The notes under the pieces: model-generated | Seen by the model: only the letters and a program-made list of their open reading frames with translations | Database searches by the model: none | Told to the model about the DNA's origin: nothing | Part shown: piece after piece, positions 1 to 7,809 of the stretch | How positions within the stretch are numbered: the first letter of the stretch is position 1 | Layout of the letters: every line of letters begins with the position of its first letter | Assembly: GCA_964470035.1 (NCBI GenBank) | Contig: CAYYBR010000019.1 | Span: forward strand, 1 to 28,507 | Reading direction: 5' to 3' | Source: JAJRXG01 sp964470035 | GTDB lineage: Bacteria > Bacteroidota > Bacteroidia > Chitinophagales > Saprospiraceae | DNA length: 28,507 bases | Translations under genes and position numbers: made by a program

Positions 1-330
1 GCGACGGCAGATGTAACTATTGACATAGGTTATCCTGTTACTTATAATCACATAGACCTAACACGAAAGATGGTGCCTAGTCTCATGAAAGCAGCAGGAG
101 AAGATAATGTCAAGATTGTACCTGCTGTGACAGGAGCAGAAGATTTTTCCTTTTTTGCTCAAAAGGTACCTGGGCTATACTTCTTCACAGGAGGAGCAGA
201 TCCAACCGGCGAGCACGAGATTTATCCACACCATACTCCTGACTTCTACATAGACGAATCTGGGATGGTCACAGGAGTGAAAGCGATGACCATGCTCACA
301 TTAGATTATATGAATAGCGCAGGAAAATAG
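1..330 (+). CDS. M20-family amidohydrolase / metallopeptidase, C-terminal fragment
   Basis: This is the last 109 residues of a protein whose 5' part lies outside the window; frame 1 is open from base 1. The segment GAEDFSFFAQKVPG followed by a His-His-Thr-Pro motif (YPHHTPDF) is typical of the end of the M20 catalytic domain in hippurate hydrolase or amidohydrolase-type enzymes. In that family a His at this place binds the second metal ion and AEDFS lies near the active site. Such enzymes hydrolyse N-acyl amino acids or small peptides. A start at base 70 would cut into the fold and is not used. The stop is 3 bases before the next gene, so they are probably co-transcribed. Substrate cannot be told from the fragment. 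Confidence 0.88.
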   Translation, partial: ATADVTIDIGYPVTYNHIDLTRKMVPSLMKAAGEDNVKIVPAVTGAEDFSFFAQKVPGLYFFTGGADPTGEHEIYPHHTPDFYIDESGMVTGVKAMTMLTLDYMNSAGK

Positions 331-333
331 ACG

Positions 334-1107
334 ATGATTCAGCCAAAAACTGAGCTTAATTTTGAAGACCAAAGAGTTCTTGTAACTGGAGGAAGCCGTG
401 GTATAGGGCTAGAGATTTCTAAGGCATTTGCGAAAGCGGGTGCAAGAGTAATCGTGGTATACAGATCTAACAAAACTCGAGCAGAAGAGGCTATACAGCA
501 ACTAGTGGGCTCAGGGCATATGCATATCTTCTGCGATGTATCTGACCCTAATCAGGTGGCTCAACTGTTTGATCAAATCCGACGATCATATGGTTCTCTT
601 GATATCGCCATCAACAATGCTGGCATCGGATATCATCATCCTATAGATCAATCTTCATACGACGATTGGCAAAAGGGATGGGGACAGATCTTGGGCACTA
701 ACTTGATTGGGCCAGCAAACATATCCTACCAAGCCGCGCAGATGATGATCTCTCAAGGTAGTGGTCGCATCATCAATATATCTAGTCGAGGAGCATATCG
801 CGGAGAACCAGAACAGCCTGCATACGGAGCTAGTAAAGCCGGTCTCAATGCACTTACTCAATCTCTGTCACAAAGGCTCGCACCCTATGGCATATTTGTA
901 GGTGCTCTCGCTCCTGGCTTTGTTGAGACTGAACTAGCTCACGATAGACTTCAAGGTCTACCTGGCGATCGCATCAAAAACCAAAGCCCTATGAATAGAG
1001 TAGCACAACCTGAAGAAGTTGCTCAAGCTACCCTACTGATGGCAGCCGCTAATACATGGATGACTGGTGGTATCTGGGATATAAATGGAGCCTCTTATCT
1101 AAGATAA
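334..1107 (+). CDS. SDR-family NAD(P)-dependent oxidoreductase
   Basis: A complete 257-residue classical short-chain dehydrogenase/reductase. The nucleotide-binding motif TGGSRGIG is at residues 18-25, NNAG at 94-97, the catalytic Ser at about 151, and YxxxK as Tyr164/Lys168. An Arg (R44) after the second beta strand suggests NADP(H) preference, which is an inference. The C-terminus DINGASYLR resembles 3-oxoacyl-ACP reductase-like and sugar/alcohol dehydrogenase members of the family. It starts 3 bases after the amidohydrolase stop and is followed 20 bases later by a transporter gene, suggesting a three-gene transcript. The substrate is not determined; a FabG-like housekeeping role is possible but not shown. 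Confidence 0.92.
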   Translation: MIQPKTELNFEDQRVLVTGGSRGIGLEISKAFAKAGARVIVVYRSNKTRAEEAIQQLVGSGHMHIFCDVSDPNQVAQLFDQIRRSYGSLDIAINNAGIGYHHPIDQSSYDDWQKGWGQILGTNLIGPANISYQAAQMMISQGSGRIINISSRGAYRGEPEQPAYGASKAGLNALTQSLSQRLAPYGIFVGALAPGFVETELAHDRLQGLPGDRIKNQSPMNRVAQPEEVAQATLLMAAANTWMTGGIWDINGASYLR

Positions 1108-1127
1108 GGCTGACTCTCTACTAAGAC

Positions 1128-1976
1128 ATGAAGACTAATCTCAGACACTTTCTTGAGCTCAATCTGGGTTTGCTCTTTGTAGCTACCTCAGGGCCCTTAG
1201 GTCGGTTTATCACAATTGATTCGTCACTTGCAACTTTCTGGAGAGCATTCATAGGGATGATCGGAATGCTCTTACTGGCAAAGCTCTCAGGAACTAAACT
1301 CCGTATAGAGTGGCGCAAACATGGCATTTTGCTCATCGGCACATCTGCACTGATGGTTGGTCATTGGATCACCTATTTCTACTCGCTGGACTACTCTAGT
1401 GTCGCTGTTGCATTGACTGCATTATATACCTTTCCTGCTATGACAGCGCTCTTGGACCCTTTGCTCAAAAGGCGGAAGATTCCGATGTTGGACTTGGCTC
1501 TTGCACTCATCACCTTTGGTGCCATTTACTATATATCACCACCTATACATGACGGAGGAAAGTTAGGACTAGCTGTTGGTCTTGGCTTAACCTCAGCCTT
1601 GTGTTTTGGTCTACGAAATATATGGATCGCAGAGATCAGTTCTATTTACCCAAGTATAACCGTCATGGTATACCAACTGATCTTTTCATCTATGATGCTT
1701 CTTCCATTTTTCTTTACAGCACCGTCGACGATTGAATCTTCTCAATGGGTTGCCTTAGCCGCTCTAGGTCTCATAACCACTGCTAGCGGACATACACTAT
1801 TTGTCCGAGGGATCGCTCGCTTTCAACCTACCACGGCAAGTTTGTTCATGTGTATCACACCCATATACGGTATTGCCTTAGCATTGGTCTTCTTAGAAGA
1901 AGTACCTAGCCCTAGGGTGATCATCGGTGGCATAGTTGTACTTAGTGTTGTGATATTCAAAGCGCTCAGGACTTAG
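1128..1976 (+). CDS. EamA/DMT-family transporter
   Basis: A 282-residue, strongly hydrophobic protein that fits about ten transmembrane helices, the usual size and layout of drug/metabolite transporter (EamA) proteins with two repeated five-helix halves. The first half includes the helix around ATSGPLGRFI and an ATFWRAFIGM segment; in this family an Arg-containing FWRA motif is common. The second half has the typical ending GIALALVFLEEVPSPR followed by a last helix. It is the third gene of the + strand run beginning before base 1. Members export amino acids, metabolites or drugs; the substrate here is unknown. Its position after an amidohydrolase makes an amino-acid-related substrate a reasonable guess only. 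Confidence 0.88.
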   Translation: MKTNLRHFLELNLGLLFVATSGPLGRFITIDSSLATFWRAFIGMIGMLLLAKLSGTKLRIEWRKHGILLIGTSALMVGHWITYFYSLDYSSVAVALTALYTFPAMTALLDPLLKRRKIPMLDLALALITFGAIYYISPPIHDGGKLGLAVGLGLTSALCFGLRNIWIAEISSIYPSITVMVYQLIFSSMMLLPFFFTAPSTIESSQWVALAALGLITTASGHTLFVRGIARFQPTTASLFMCITPIYGIALALVFLEEVPSPRVIIGGIVVLSVVIFKALRT

Positions 1977-2091
1977 TTTAGTTTCAATTGGTGATTGCTT
2001 TTTCTAAGGCACTTTGCTCATACAGTAAAATCTGCTCTAGACGACTGATCAATCAGGATGAATCAGTATCTATGTACCTTCAAAGGGAACC

Positions 2092-2553
2092 ATGATCATA
2101 GAGACTCTCATCCAACTTTACACACAAGATCTCAATAAACTCAAGACGGAAATTGATTCATATAAGAATGAGCAGAATATCTGGGTTATCAGAGATGGCA
2201 TCGCTAACTCAGCAGGTAACTTATGTCTTCATCTCACTGGAAATCTCAATGCATTTATAGGTGTAGGTCTTGCTGACAGCGGATATGTGCGCGACCGAGA
2301 AAGAGAATTTGCTGCGACTTATGTAAGTCGAGACGAGTTACTCTCAGATATAGACAGTACTATCGACGTTATCCGCACTGGACTCAATAAGATCACTGAC
2401 GAACATCTCTCTGCGGAGTTCCCCATACAGATCTGGTCGGACAAAAGGACGACCTATTTTACGCTTACCAGACTTTTAACTCACTTCTCTTATCACCTTG
2501 GACAAATCAATTATCACAGGAGAATAATCGACCAAGGTCAAGATGAATCTTGA
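2092..2553 (+). CDS. DinB-family (four-helix) protein, DUF1572-like
   Basis: A 153-residue all-helical protein. His47 in LCLHLTGN and the pair His131/His135 in THFSYHLGQINYH match the three-His metal site of the DinB / YfiT fold. DinB-like proteins are thiol-dependent or metal-dependent transferases in some lineages (bacillithiol transferases are one group), but most Bacteroidota members have no assigned function. The ATG is preceded by an AAAGGGA purine stretch about 7 bases upstream, one of the few Shine-Dalgarno-like sites in this window. The gene lies 115 bases after the transporter and 52 bases before a lipoprotein gene. Function is not claimed beyond the fold. Confidence 0.8.
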   Translation: MIIETLIQLYTQDLNKLKTEIDSYKNEQNIWVIRDGIANSAGNLCLHLTGNLNAFIGVGLADSGYVRDREREFAATYVSRDELLSDIDSTIDVIRTGLNKITDEHLSAEFPIQIWSDKRTTYFTLTRLLTHFSYHLGQINYHRRIIDQGQDES

Positions 2554-2605
2554 AAAATCTAGAACTAAAACATAGTCCAACAGTTACATTGTAAAATAAT
2601 CCAGT

Positions 2606-3355
2606 ATGCGATATCTACTCTTTTTGTCTATCTTCTTTTTTGCTTGTCAAGCAAAAGAGAAAGTTGAAGTTCCTAGCACACCTGCCATTACTTATCCAGA
2701 TGCTTTTGCAAAAGTTCTCAATGCGCATGGAGGTCTAGAAGCTTGGAATTCATATCGCACACTTTCGTATACTATGGGTGAAGAAAAACAAACTATTGAT
2801 CTTCATGACAGAAGAGAACTTATAGAAGGGCCAAACTTCACGATGGGCTTTGATGGAGAGCAAATCTGGTCCAAAGCTGATACTACTTGGAAAGGCAATC
2901 CTCTCTTCTACAAAAATTTGATTTTCTACTTCTATGCTATGCCTTTCGTCCTCGCTGATCCAGGCATCAACTTCGACAAGACGGAAGATCTTTTTTTTGA
3001 GGGAGTATCCTATCCTGGATATCGCATCAGTTACGATCAAGGTGTAGGCCTAAGTCCCAAAGACGAATACTTCATACACTACGACCCAACCTCTCATCAG
3101 ATGACGTGGCTCGGATATACGGTTACATACTTCAGTGGTGAGAAAAGCGAAAAGATCAGTTGGATCAAATATGACGATTGGGATGATGTAGGTTCGGTAG
3201 TCCTCCCCAATAGCATCGAATGGCATCAGACAGAGGAAAATCAACCTACCGAACCTCGTAACCGCAGAGAGTTTTCAGATATTAGATTAAACATGAAAGC
3301 TGCAGCAGAAGGTACATATACCAAGGTAGAAGGTGCCGAGTTTGTCGAGGAATGA
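2606..3355 (+). CDS. Lipoprotein, DUF6503-like (LolA-like fold suspected)
   Basis: A 249-residue lipoprotein. The N-terminus is a short hydrophobic segment ending in FFFAC at residues 10-14, a plausible lipobox with the Cys as lipidation site, followed by a charged, Pro-containing linker. The start of the mature part, with a HGGLEAWNSYRTL motif, resembles Bacteroidota lipoproteins (DUF6503-like) that share a LolA/LppX-type half-barrel with a hydrophobic cavity; this link is from memory of the family and was not tested. It is rich in aromatic residues in the middle (residues ~95-120). It is the last + gene before a convergent gap. Function unknown. Confidence 0.75.
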   Translation: MRYLLFLSIFFFACQAKEKVEVPSTPAITYPDAFAKVLNAHGGLEAWNSYRTLSYTMGEEKQTIDLHDRRELIEGPNFTMGFDGEQIWSKADTTWKGNPLFYKNLIFYFYAMPFVLADPGINFDKTEDLFFEGVSYPGYRISYDQGVGLSPKDEYFIHYDPTSHQMTWLGYTVTYFSGEKSEKISWIKYDDWDDVGSVVLPNSIEWHQTEENQPTEPRNRREFSDIRLNMKAAAEGTYTKVEGAEFVEE

Positions 3356-3655
3356 TAAAATCTCTTTAAGCGAAGTTAGTCTTGTTAGCCACGAGGTCAA
3401 ACCCCGTGTTCTTAGCAAAATCTTCTCCTTTATAATTATGACAAGGAATCGCTAAAAGGTTCGACCACAGTTTCCCTAGACAGACCTGTAACAAAATCTT
3501 AGCTCATCCCATGTTAGTGCCTCGCGGGCTTTACAAGAGACGTTCCAGAAGTGATGCACATCAGTCATCATCGTAACAGAGAGTACATAGTCAACGCTTT
3601 AACCGGATGACTTGCATTCTATGGCTCAACAGTCAATTAGAAACTTACACCTGCT
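3356..3655. other. Intergenic gap between convergent genes
   Basis: About 300 bases between the lipoprotein stop and the stop of the ELWxxDGT gene. No reading frame with coding character and no tRNA-like fold was seen. The one structured element is an imperfect inverted repeat at 3382-3418. The rest looks like plain spacer. Confidence 0.5.
3382..3418. terminator. Imperfect stem-loop, possible bidirectional terminator
   Basis: CACGAGG and CCCCGTG pair (one A-C mismatch) around a TCAAA loop, and the flanking TTGTTA / TTAGCAA halves extend the stem with one wobble and a small internal loop. It lies 26 bases after the lipoprotein stop, between convergent genes. There is no clear T-run on either side, so termination is uncertain; it may be another structured RNA element. 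Confidence 0.3.
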
Positions 3656-6571
3656 CTACGGACTGCTGCAACCATCAAGAATGATCTCTAGCATCGACAT
3701 TTGCTCTACAGAAAACCCTTCGCTAAGCACTGTACCGAGGTTGGCAGAAAATTGAACATCAATACTATTTCTCAATGCACCAGATGCTTCAATTTCTTGG
3801 GCACTATAATCAACACTCGATGTTATGTCCTGAGTAAGTGAAAGTAGCAATGGGCATGTTGTAGATATCTTATGAAATTGGCTTCCATTTTTTGAAGAAA
3901 AGTAGTTGATATACTTCACTTCTTCCCCATCATGAGTTCGGAAAAAAGGATTAATAACCGAGCCTATAATAGTATCTACCACTTCGAATTCGCCAATACC
4001 ATCTGTTCTGTAAAGAATATGAGTGTCATGAACTTCACCAACTAAAAACATATATCCGTGCTCTCTAATTGGTGTAACATCAAATTCTACTCTGAAGTTG
4101 CCGACTAGTTCTGTGCCTTGCGTTGTACCGTTTGTCTTATATAACTTACCACTAGACCCTTCATTGATAGAAACATACATTTCATTTTTGAACTTTGCCA
4201 TAAATGATAACTGAGTATTACTTCCGCCGCCAAGGTCATGGACGAATGACGTGCCATTAGCCGTACCATTTGTTCTCCAGAGTGTTCTATCAGAGTTTTC
4301 ATCTCGAGCTAAGAAGAATATGTTATTTCCTAATCGATTATCAGACAAATCACTTGATGGCGAAGAGCTGCTACTGCCAGGCACGATGTCTCTCACCATG
4401 AATGTACCGGTCAAGCTACCATCTGATATCCATAGTTCACTACCGCTTATCCCGTCATTAGCCTCAAAAAGTACTCTGCCATCCAACTCCCCTTCGAAAC
4501 TGACAAACCCATTATCGGCGCCGGGAAAGATGTCCCTCACTAGTTGAGTTCCTGCCGAAGTTCCGTCTGTCGTCCAAAGCTCGGTTCCTGTATCATCTTG
4601 TCTATATGAAAAGTAGATCGTGTTGCCGGCCAAAAACAAATCACCTATCGAGGCATTAGAAGCAGGTAATACTATCTCTTCCGTAGTAGATGGAGTACCA
4701 TTAGTTCTGAATAATCTGTTACCAGCAGCAAAAAACAATCGAGAAGCCGTAACTACATTTGTAAATTCATCAATTCTAGGTAAGTTATCTATTAGAAGTA
4801 CGCTTTGGTCATTAGCATCTAATGCATAGACCTCAGTTTCTACAGATACATCATCATCCTGGAAACTATAAATGAGCCTGTTATTCTGAACTCCTAATAA
4901 CATTAGGCGAGGAATAAAATCGGGAGAAAAGATTTCAACTACCTTTATGATTGTGTCTTCAGTCATCTTGAAGATAAAACTAGAATCCACAGGAAATGGA
5001 GAATAAGAAAAGTAGGTATACCCATTAAAGTCTATCACCCCATCACCAGGAATCAATCCAATCTCTCGGATAGGCCAATCTGTAATTCGCTGAGTGCCAT
5101 TGTTAGTTCCATTGGTTCTTATTAATTGATATCCTAATCCCTCTACTTCGGCATAGAAGACAAGAAAACCATTAAATTCTTCGACTAAGAGAACATCCGA
5201 AATATCATCACCTGCTACTGCAGATATTTGTCTTGTACCGCTAGGTGTTCCATCAGACACATAGATAGAGTTCTGAACAGTAAAGTAAATCCTCCCACCT
5301 GCCGCGAACCAATCTTCAAATCTTGTACCCAACGCACCTGGAGTAACGTCAGCTACCATCATTGTCCCTCCAGAGGTTCCATCAGTCACCCATAACTCGG
5401 CGCCGTAGATTCCATCATTTGCCTCAAAGAAATATAAAGCATTAACAGAAATTCCTACCTCGTAATTAGACAAGGTAATGCCTGTGCCAGGATCAACCAG
5501 TAGCTTCGTCCCTGCTGATGTTCCGTCAGTAGACCAAATATCCCTACCAGATTCAAAGATGGCTACTCCTCCAACCTCAACTACTTCTGCACCATCAAAA
5601 AAACCTGAATTCTCAAGTACTACTAATGTTCCGCTCTCAGTGCCATCTGATATCCATAAGTCTCCATTGGCAGTAAATAGCAGACCGGCATCAAACGAAA
5701 ATATGCCCGTAATACGTGAAGAACCATCTATTGTAATATCTTTCAAGACCTGCGTGCCGCCCAATGTTCCATCTGAGATCCACAACTCTTCTCCATAGGT
5801 AGCATCAGTAGCTTCAAAATAAAGAAGATCATCGTGGACTGTTATAGTTCTACCTACATCTTCTTTTAATATGAAAGTCCCGGCTGAAGTACCGTCAGTA
5901 CGATATAAATGTTCGCCACTTCCATCGTCCGCGATAAAATATGCTCCAATTGAGTTTACGGCGAAGTCTCTTATTGTTATACTCCCATCACCTAAGTTTA
6001 GGTCTTTAACAAGTTGGGTGGTTCCTGCCGTGCCTCCAGTAGCCCACACTTCTAGTCCTTCTGCTTCAGTTCTAGCAGTCAAGTATACTAAGCCATCATG
6101 AGTGCCTAGAAAAACTGATGGAAGAGCAGATGAAGAACGATATGTATGAAAAAAGGAATTAGACCGTTCAGGTCCAGGATTTATGTCTTTAACAAGTTCG
6201 GTACTACTGGACGTACCGGAGGTTTTCCAAAGTTCATACCCAGTTTCTTCAGTTCTGGCATAGAAGAAAAGTGTTCCATTTCCAGCGTCGAAAAAATCAG
6301 CTGGATTGCTATCAAATTCCCCAGTATTAAGATCCCGCAATAATTCTGAGCCATTAGCAGTGCCATCTGATATCCATAGCTCAGTTCCCGTAGCCAAGTC
6401 ACAGTGTGAAAAGACGAGTCGGTTACCAGCAGAGGTTAGGTACAATTCACCAGGTGATACACCAGCATTCAGCTGATCGATTAGCTCAAGTTCAATATTT
6501 CCTTGAGCACAAACGAATAGCAAACTCATACTCAAAGGACATAATAGAGCTACTCTAAGTATCGAACTCAT
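3656..6571 (-). CDS. ELWxxDGT-repeat surface protein with C-terminal 3-coathanger-like domain
   Basis: A large exported beta-repeat protein of about 971 residues. The ATG ending at 6571 is chosen because it begins directly with a signal peptide (MSSILRVALLCPLSMSLLFV, then CAQG); an in-frame ATG at 6643 would add 24 polar residues and overlap the preceding regulator. About 16 copies of the ELW(I/V/T)(S/T)DGTxxGT motif occur, spaced about 45-60 residues, fitting stacked beta-propeller blades. One stretch in the middle lacks a good copy (around VYALDANDQS). The last ~60 residues end in ILDGCSSP and resemble the 3-coathanger-stack domain of Bacteroidota surface proteins. I see no standard type IX secretion tail. 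It probably acts at the cell surface or is released; ligand unknown. It lies 46 bases after a LuxR-type HTH gene on the same strand. Confidence 0.85.
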   Translation of the reverse strand: MSSILRVALLCPLSMSLLFVCAQGNIELELIDQLNAGVSPGELYLTSAGNRLVFSHCDLATGTELWISDGTANGSELLRDLNTGEFDSNPADFFDAGNGTLFFYARTEETGYELWKTSGTSSSTELVKDINPGPERSNSFFHTYRSSSALPSVFLGTHDGLVYLTARTEAEGLEVWATGGTAGTTQLVKDLNLGDGSITIRDFAVNSIGAYFIADDGSGEHLYRTDGTSAGTFILKEDVGRTITVHDDLLYFEATDATYGEELWISDGTLGGTQVLKDITIDGSSRITGIFSFDAGLLFTANGDLWISDGTESGTLVVLENSGFFDGAEVVEVGGVAIFESGRDIWSTDGTSAGTKLLVDPGTGITLSNYEVGISVNALYFFEANDGIYGAELWVTDGTSGGTMMVADVTPGALGTRFEDWFAAGGRIYFTVQNSIYVSDGTPSGTRQISAVAGDDISDVLLVEEFNGFLVFYAEVEGLGYQLIRTNGTNNGTQRITDWPIREIGLIPGDGVIDFNGYTYFSYSPFPVDSSFIFKMTEDTIIKVVEIFSPDFIPRLMLLGVQNNRLIYSFQDDDVSVETEVYALDANDQSVLLIDNLPRIDEFTNVVTASRLFFAAGNRLFRTNGTPSTTEEIVLPASNASIGDLFLAGNTIYFSYRQDDTGTELWTTDGTSAGTQLVRDIFPGADNGFVSFEGELDGRVLFEANDGISGSELWISDGSLTGTFMVRDIVPGSSSSSPSSDLSDNRLGNNIFFLARDENSDRTLWRTNGTANGTSFVHDLGGGSNTQLSFMAKFKNEMYVSINEGSSGKLYKTNGTTQGTELVGNFRVEFDVTPIREHGYMFLVGEVHDTHILYRTDGIGEFEVVDTIIGSVINPFFRTHDGEEVKYINYFSSKNGSQFHKISTTCPLLLSLTQDITSSVDYSAQEIEASGALRNSIDVQFSANLGTVLSEGFSVEQMSMLEIILDGCSSP

Positions 6572-6617
6572 ATAGTTTGCACAAAGACAATTCAAGGTAT
6601 ATCTACTTAAAGATTCC

Positions 6618-6896
6618 CTAAATTTTGACAAGATTGAATGCATAATTGTTTGACTTATAACTTATTGGTGAAATAAATGATGATGATTCTCTGCTTATGG
6701 TCAGATGGCCTAGCTCAAACCCTCTTCTAACTAGACCAGCTGTATTTCTGACTCCCATTTTTAATAGGAGGTTCTTTCTATGAGAAATGACTGTATGGTC
6801 GCTGATAAATAGCTGTTGTGCTATTTCTTTAGTATTATGTTCGAAGGCTACAAGCCGAAGTACTTCTAATTCTCGCTTGCTGATAGGACTGATCAT
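6618..6896 (-). CDS. LuxR/GerE-type HTH-only transcriptional regulator
   Basis: A 92-residue protein whose first ~65 residues are a complete LuxR C-terminal DNA-binding domain: SKRELEVLRL, then TKEIAQQLFISDHTV as the helix-turn-helix, then SHRKNLLLKMGV as the last helices. There is no receiver, PAS or autoinducer-binding part. The frame stays open upstream to about 7020 but contains no ATG, GTG or TTG, so the start at 6896 is the first usable one. GerE of Bacillus is a known example of a stand-alone domain of this type. The last ~25 residues are low in conserved features. It precedes the ELWxxDGT gene on the same strand and may regulate it; a 13-bp palindrome sits 12 bases upstream of its start. 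Confidence 0.85.
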   Translation of the reverse strand: MISPISKRELEVLRLVAFEHNTKEIAQQLFISDHTVISHRKNLLLKMGVRNTAGLVRRGFELGHLTISRESSSFISPISYKSNNYAFNLVKI

Positions 6897-7284
6897 TGGT
6901 CGAAATCTTTGATTATCAAATGTGTATACTGCTATCGAAAAGACAGCCGTGTTTATATACGTACTTGGGAGGGGCGGAATTCCATAAAAATGTCCAGACT
7001 TTTTTTCGAGATTAGTCTCTTAGCACTATGAATCCAATCTTTCTTCTCTATATATGCTAGTACGCACTGCTGAACTTGGCTAGCACTTGTCTGTAGGCCT
7101 TAATGAGTGCTTCTGAACATTGAAACAACATCGTCGTCGGGATTGAATTAAAACTAGCAGCGTCTTATAATCTCGACTATCGCTCGCACAATGCTTCCAA
7201 CATCATGCATTTTATATCTTTATATTGTGCGCTTGGACGAAGTTTATGGCACTGAGTTCGTAGAAGGCTAATTATTTATCTGTA
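6897..7284. other. Divergent intergenic region
   Basis: 388 bases between the divergent HTH regulator (-) and the small gene at 7285 (+). It must hold promoters for both, but I found no full consensus promoter. The palindrome at 6908-6920 is the only clear element. No tRNA, repeat array or convincing small ORF was seen. Confidence 0.5.
6908..6920. promoter_or_regulatory. 13-bp palindrome next to the HTH-regulator start, candidate operator
   Basis: TTTGAT-T-ATCAAA is a perfect inverted repeat with one central base, ending 12 bases before the regulator's ATG (at 6896 on the minus strand). LuxR-type domains bind short inverted repeats as dimers, so autoregulation is possible. The TTTG halves could also act as promoter elements, and AT-rich palindromes arise by chance. 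Confidence 0.35.
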
Positions 7285-7668
7285 TTGACTTTAGAAGGAT
7301 TAGACACGATCATCAAAAATGTCTTCACTGTGAGCGAAGCGACACTAGGACATTGGAGGTTTACCATCAATAAGGTAGAAATCATATGCTTAGCGGATGC
7401 AACTCATAATCGTATGCGATTTATATCGCCTATCTCAAGGACATCAGAGATATCAGACCAACAGATTCAGAAGTGTTTAGAAGCTAACTTTCATACTGCA
7501 CTTGATACGAAGTATGCCATATCTAACAACATTCTTTGGTCGGTATATATGCATCCACTCACCGAACTCCAAGAACATCAAGTTAGAGATGCTGTGTCTC
7601 AAGTATACTCATCGGTGATGACATTCGGCTCATCTTACAGCAGTAGCAATCTGATTTTTCCAAAATAG
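7285..7668 (+). CDS. Small conserved protein, possible YbjN/CesT-like fold
   Basis: A 127-residue protein starting with TTG; the open frame goes back only to 7264 and has no other start, so TTG is chosen by elimination. The sequence has a motif-like core: HNRMRFISPI (residues ~42-51), LEANFHTALDTKYA (~70-83), WSVYMHPLTEL (~91-101) and a C-terminal FGSSYSSSNLIF. These resemble a family of small proteins with a type III secretion chaperone / YbjN-like alpha-beta fold, recalled without a search. It has no signal peptide and is probably cytosolic. No type III secretion genes are nearby, so a chaperone role should not be inferred. Confidence 0.6.
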   Translation: MTLEGLDTIIKNVFTVSEATLGHWRFTINKVEIICLADATHNRMRFISPISRTSEISDQQIQKCLEANFHTALDTKYAISNNILWSVYMHPLTELQEHQVRDAVSQVYSSVMTFGSSYSSSNLIFPK

Positions 7669-7757
7669 AATATCTGGATCGCTCAACTTTGATACCAATG
7701 AGATTCTTAAAGACACATCAACCTTTTGCTTTATAATCCGAGCTGAGAGTGAGTCTC

Positions 7758-7791
7758 TTTGCTCGTCCTCAGAGATTAGATATTATATTCG
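7758..7791 (+). promoter_or_regulatory. Candidate Bacteroidota promoter for the M28 peptidase
   Basis: TTTG at 7758-7761, a 22-base spacer, then TATATTCG at 7784-7791, which differs from the TAnnTTTG consensus at one base. The spacing is within the 17-23 bases reported for Bacteroidota promoters. The predicted transcript would start about 12 bases before the ATG at 7810. Confidence 0.35.
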
Positions 7792-7809
7792 TTAGAACAT
7801 AACTGAGAC

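Noticed and set aside
1977..2091. Short inverted repeat (CTGAT/ATCAG) in the gap before the DinB gene
   Set aside because: Five-base arms with a two-base loop are expected by chance.
4251..4829. Plus-strand open frames antisense to the ELWxxDGT gene (also 5478-5798 and 5871-6101)
   Set aside because: They result from the periodic repeat codons read on the other strand; they have no initiation context, repeat with the motif and lack protein-like features.
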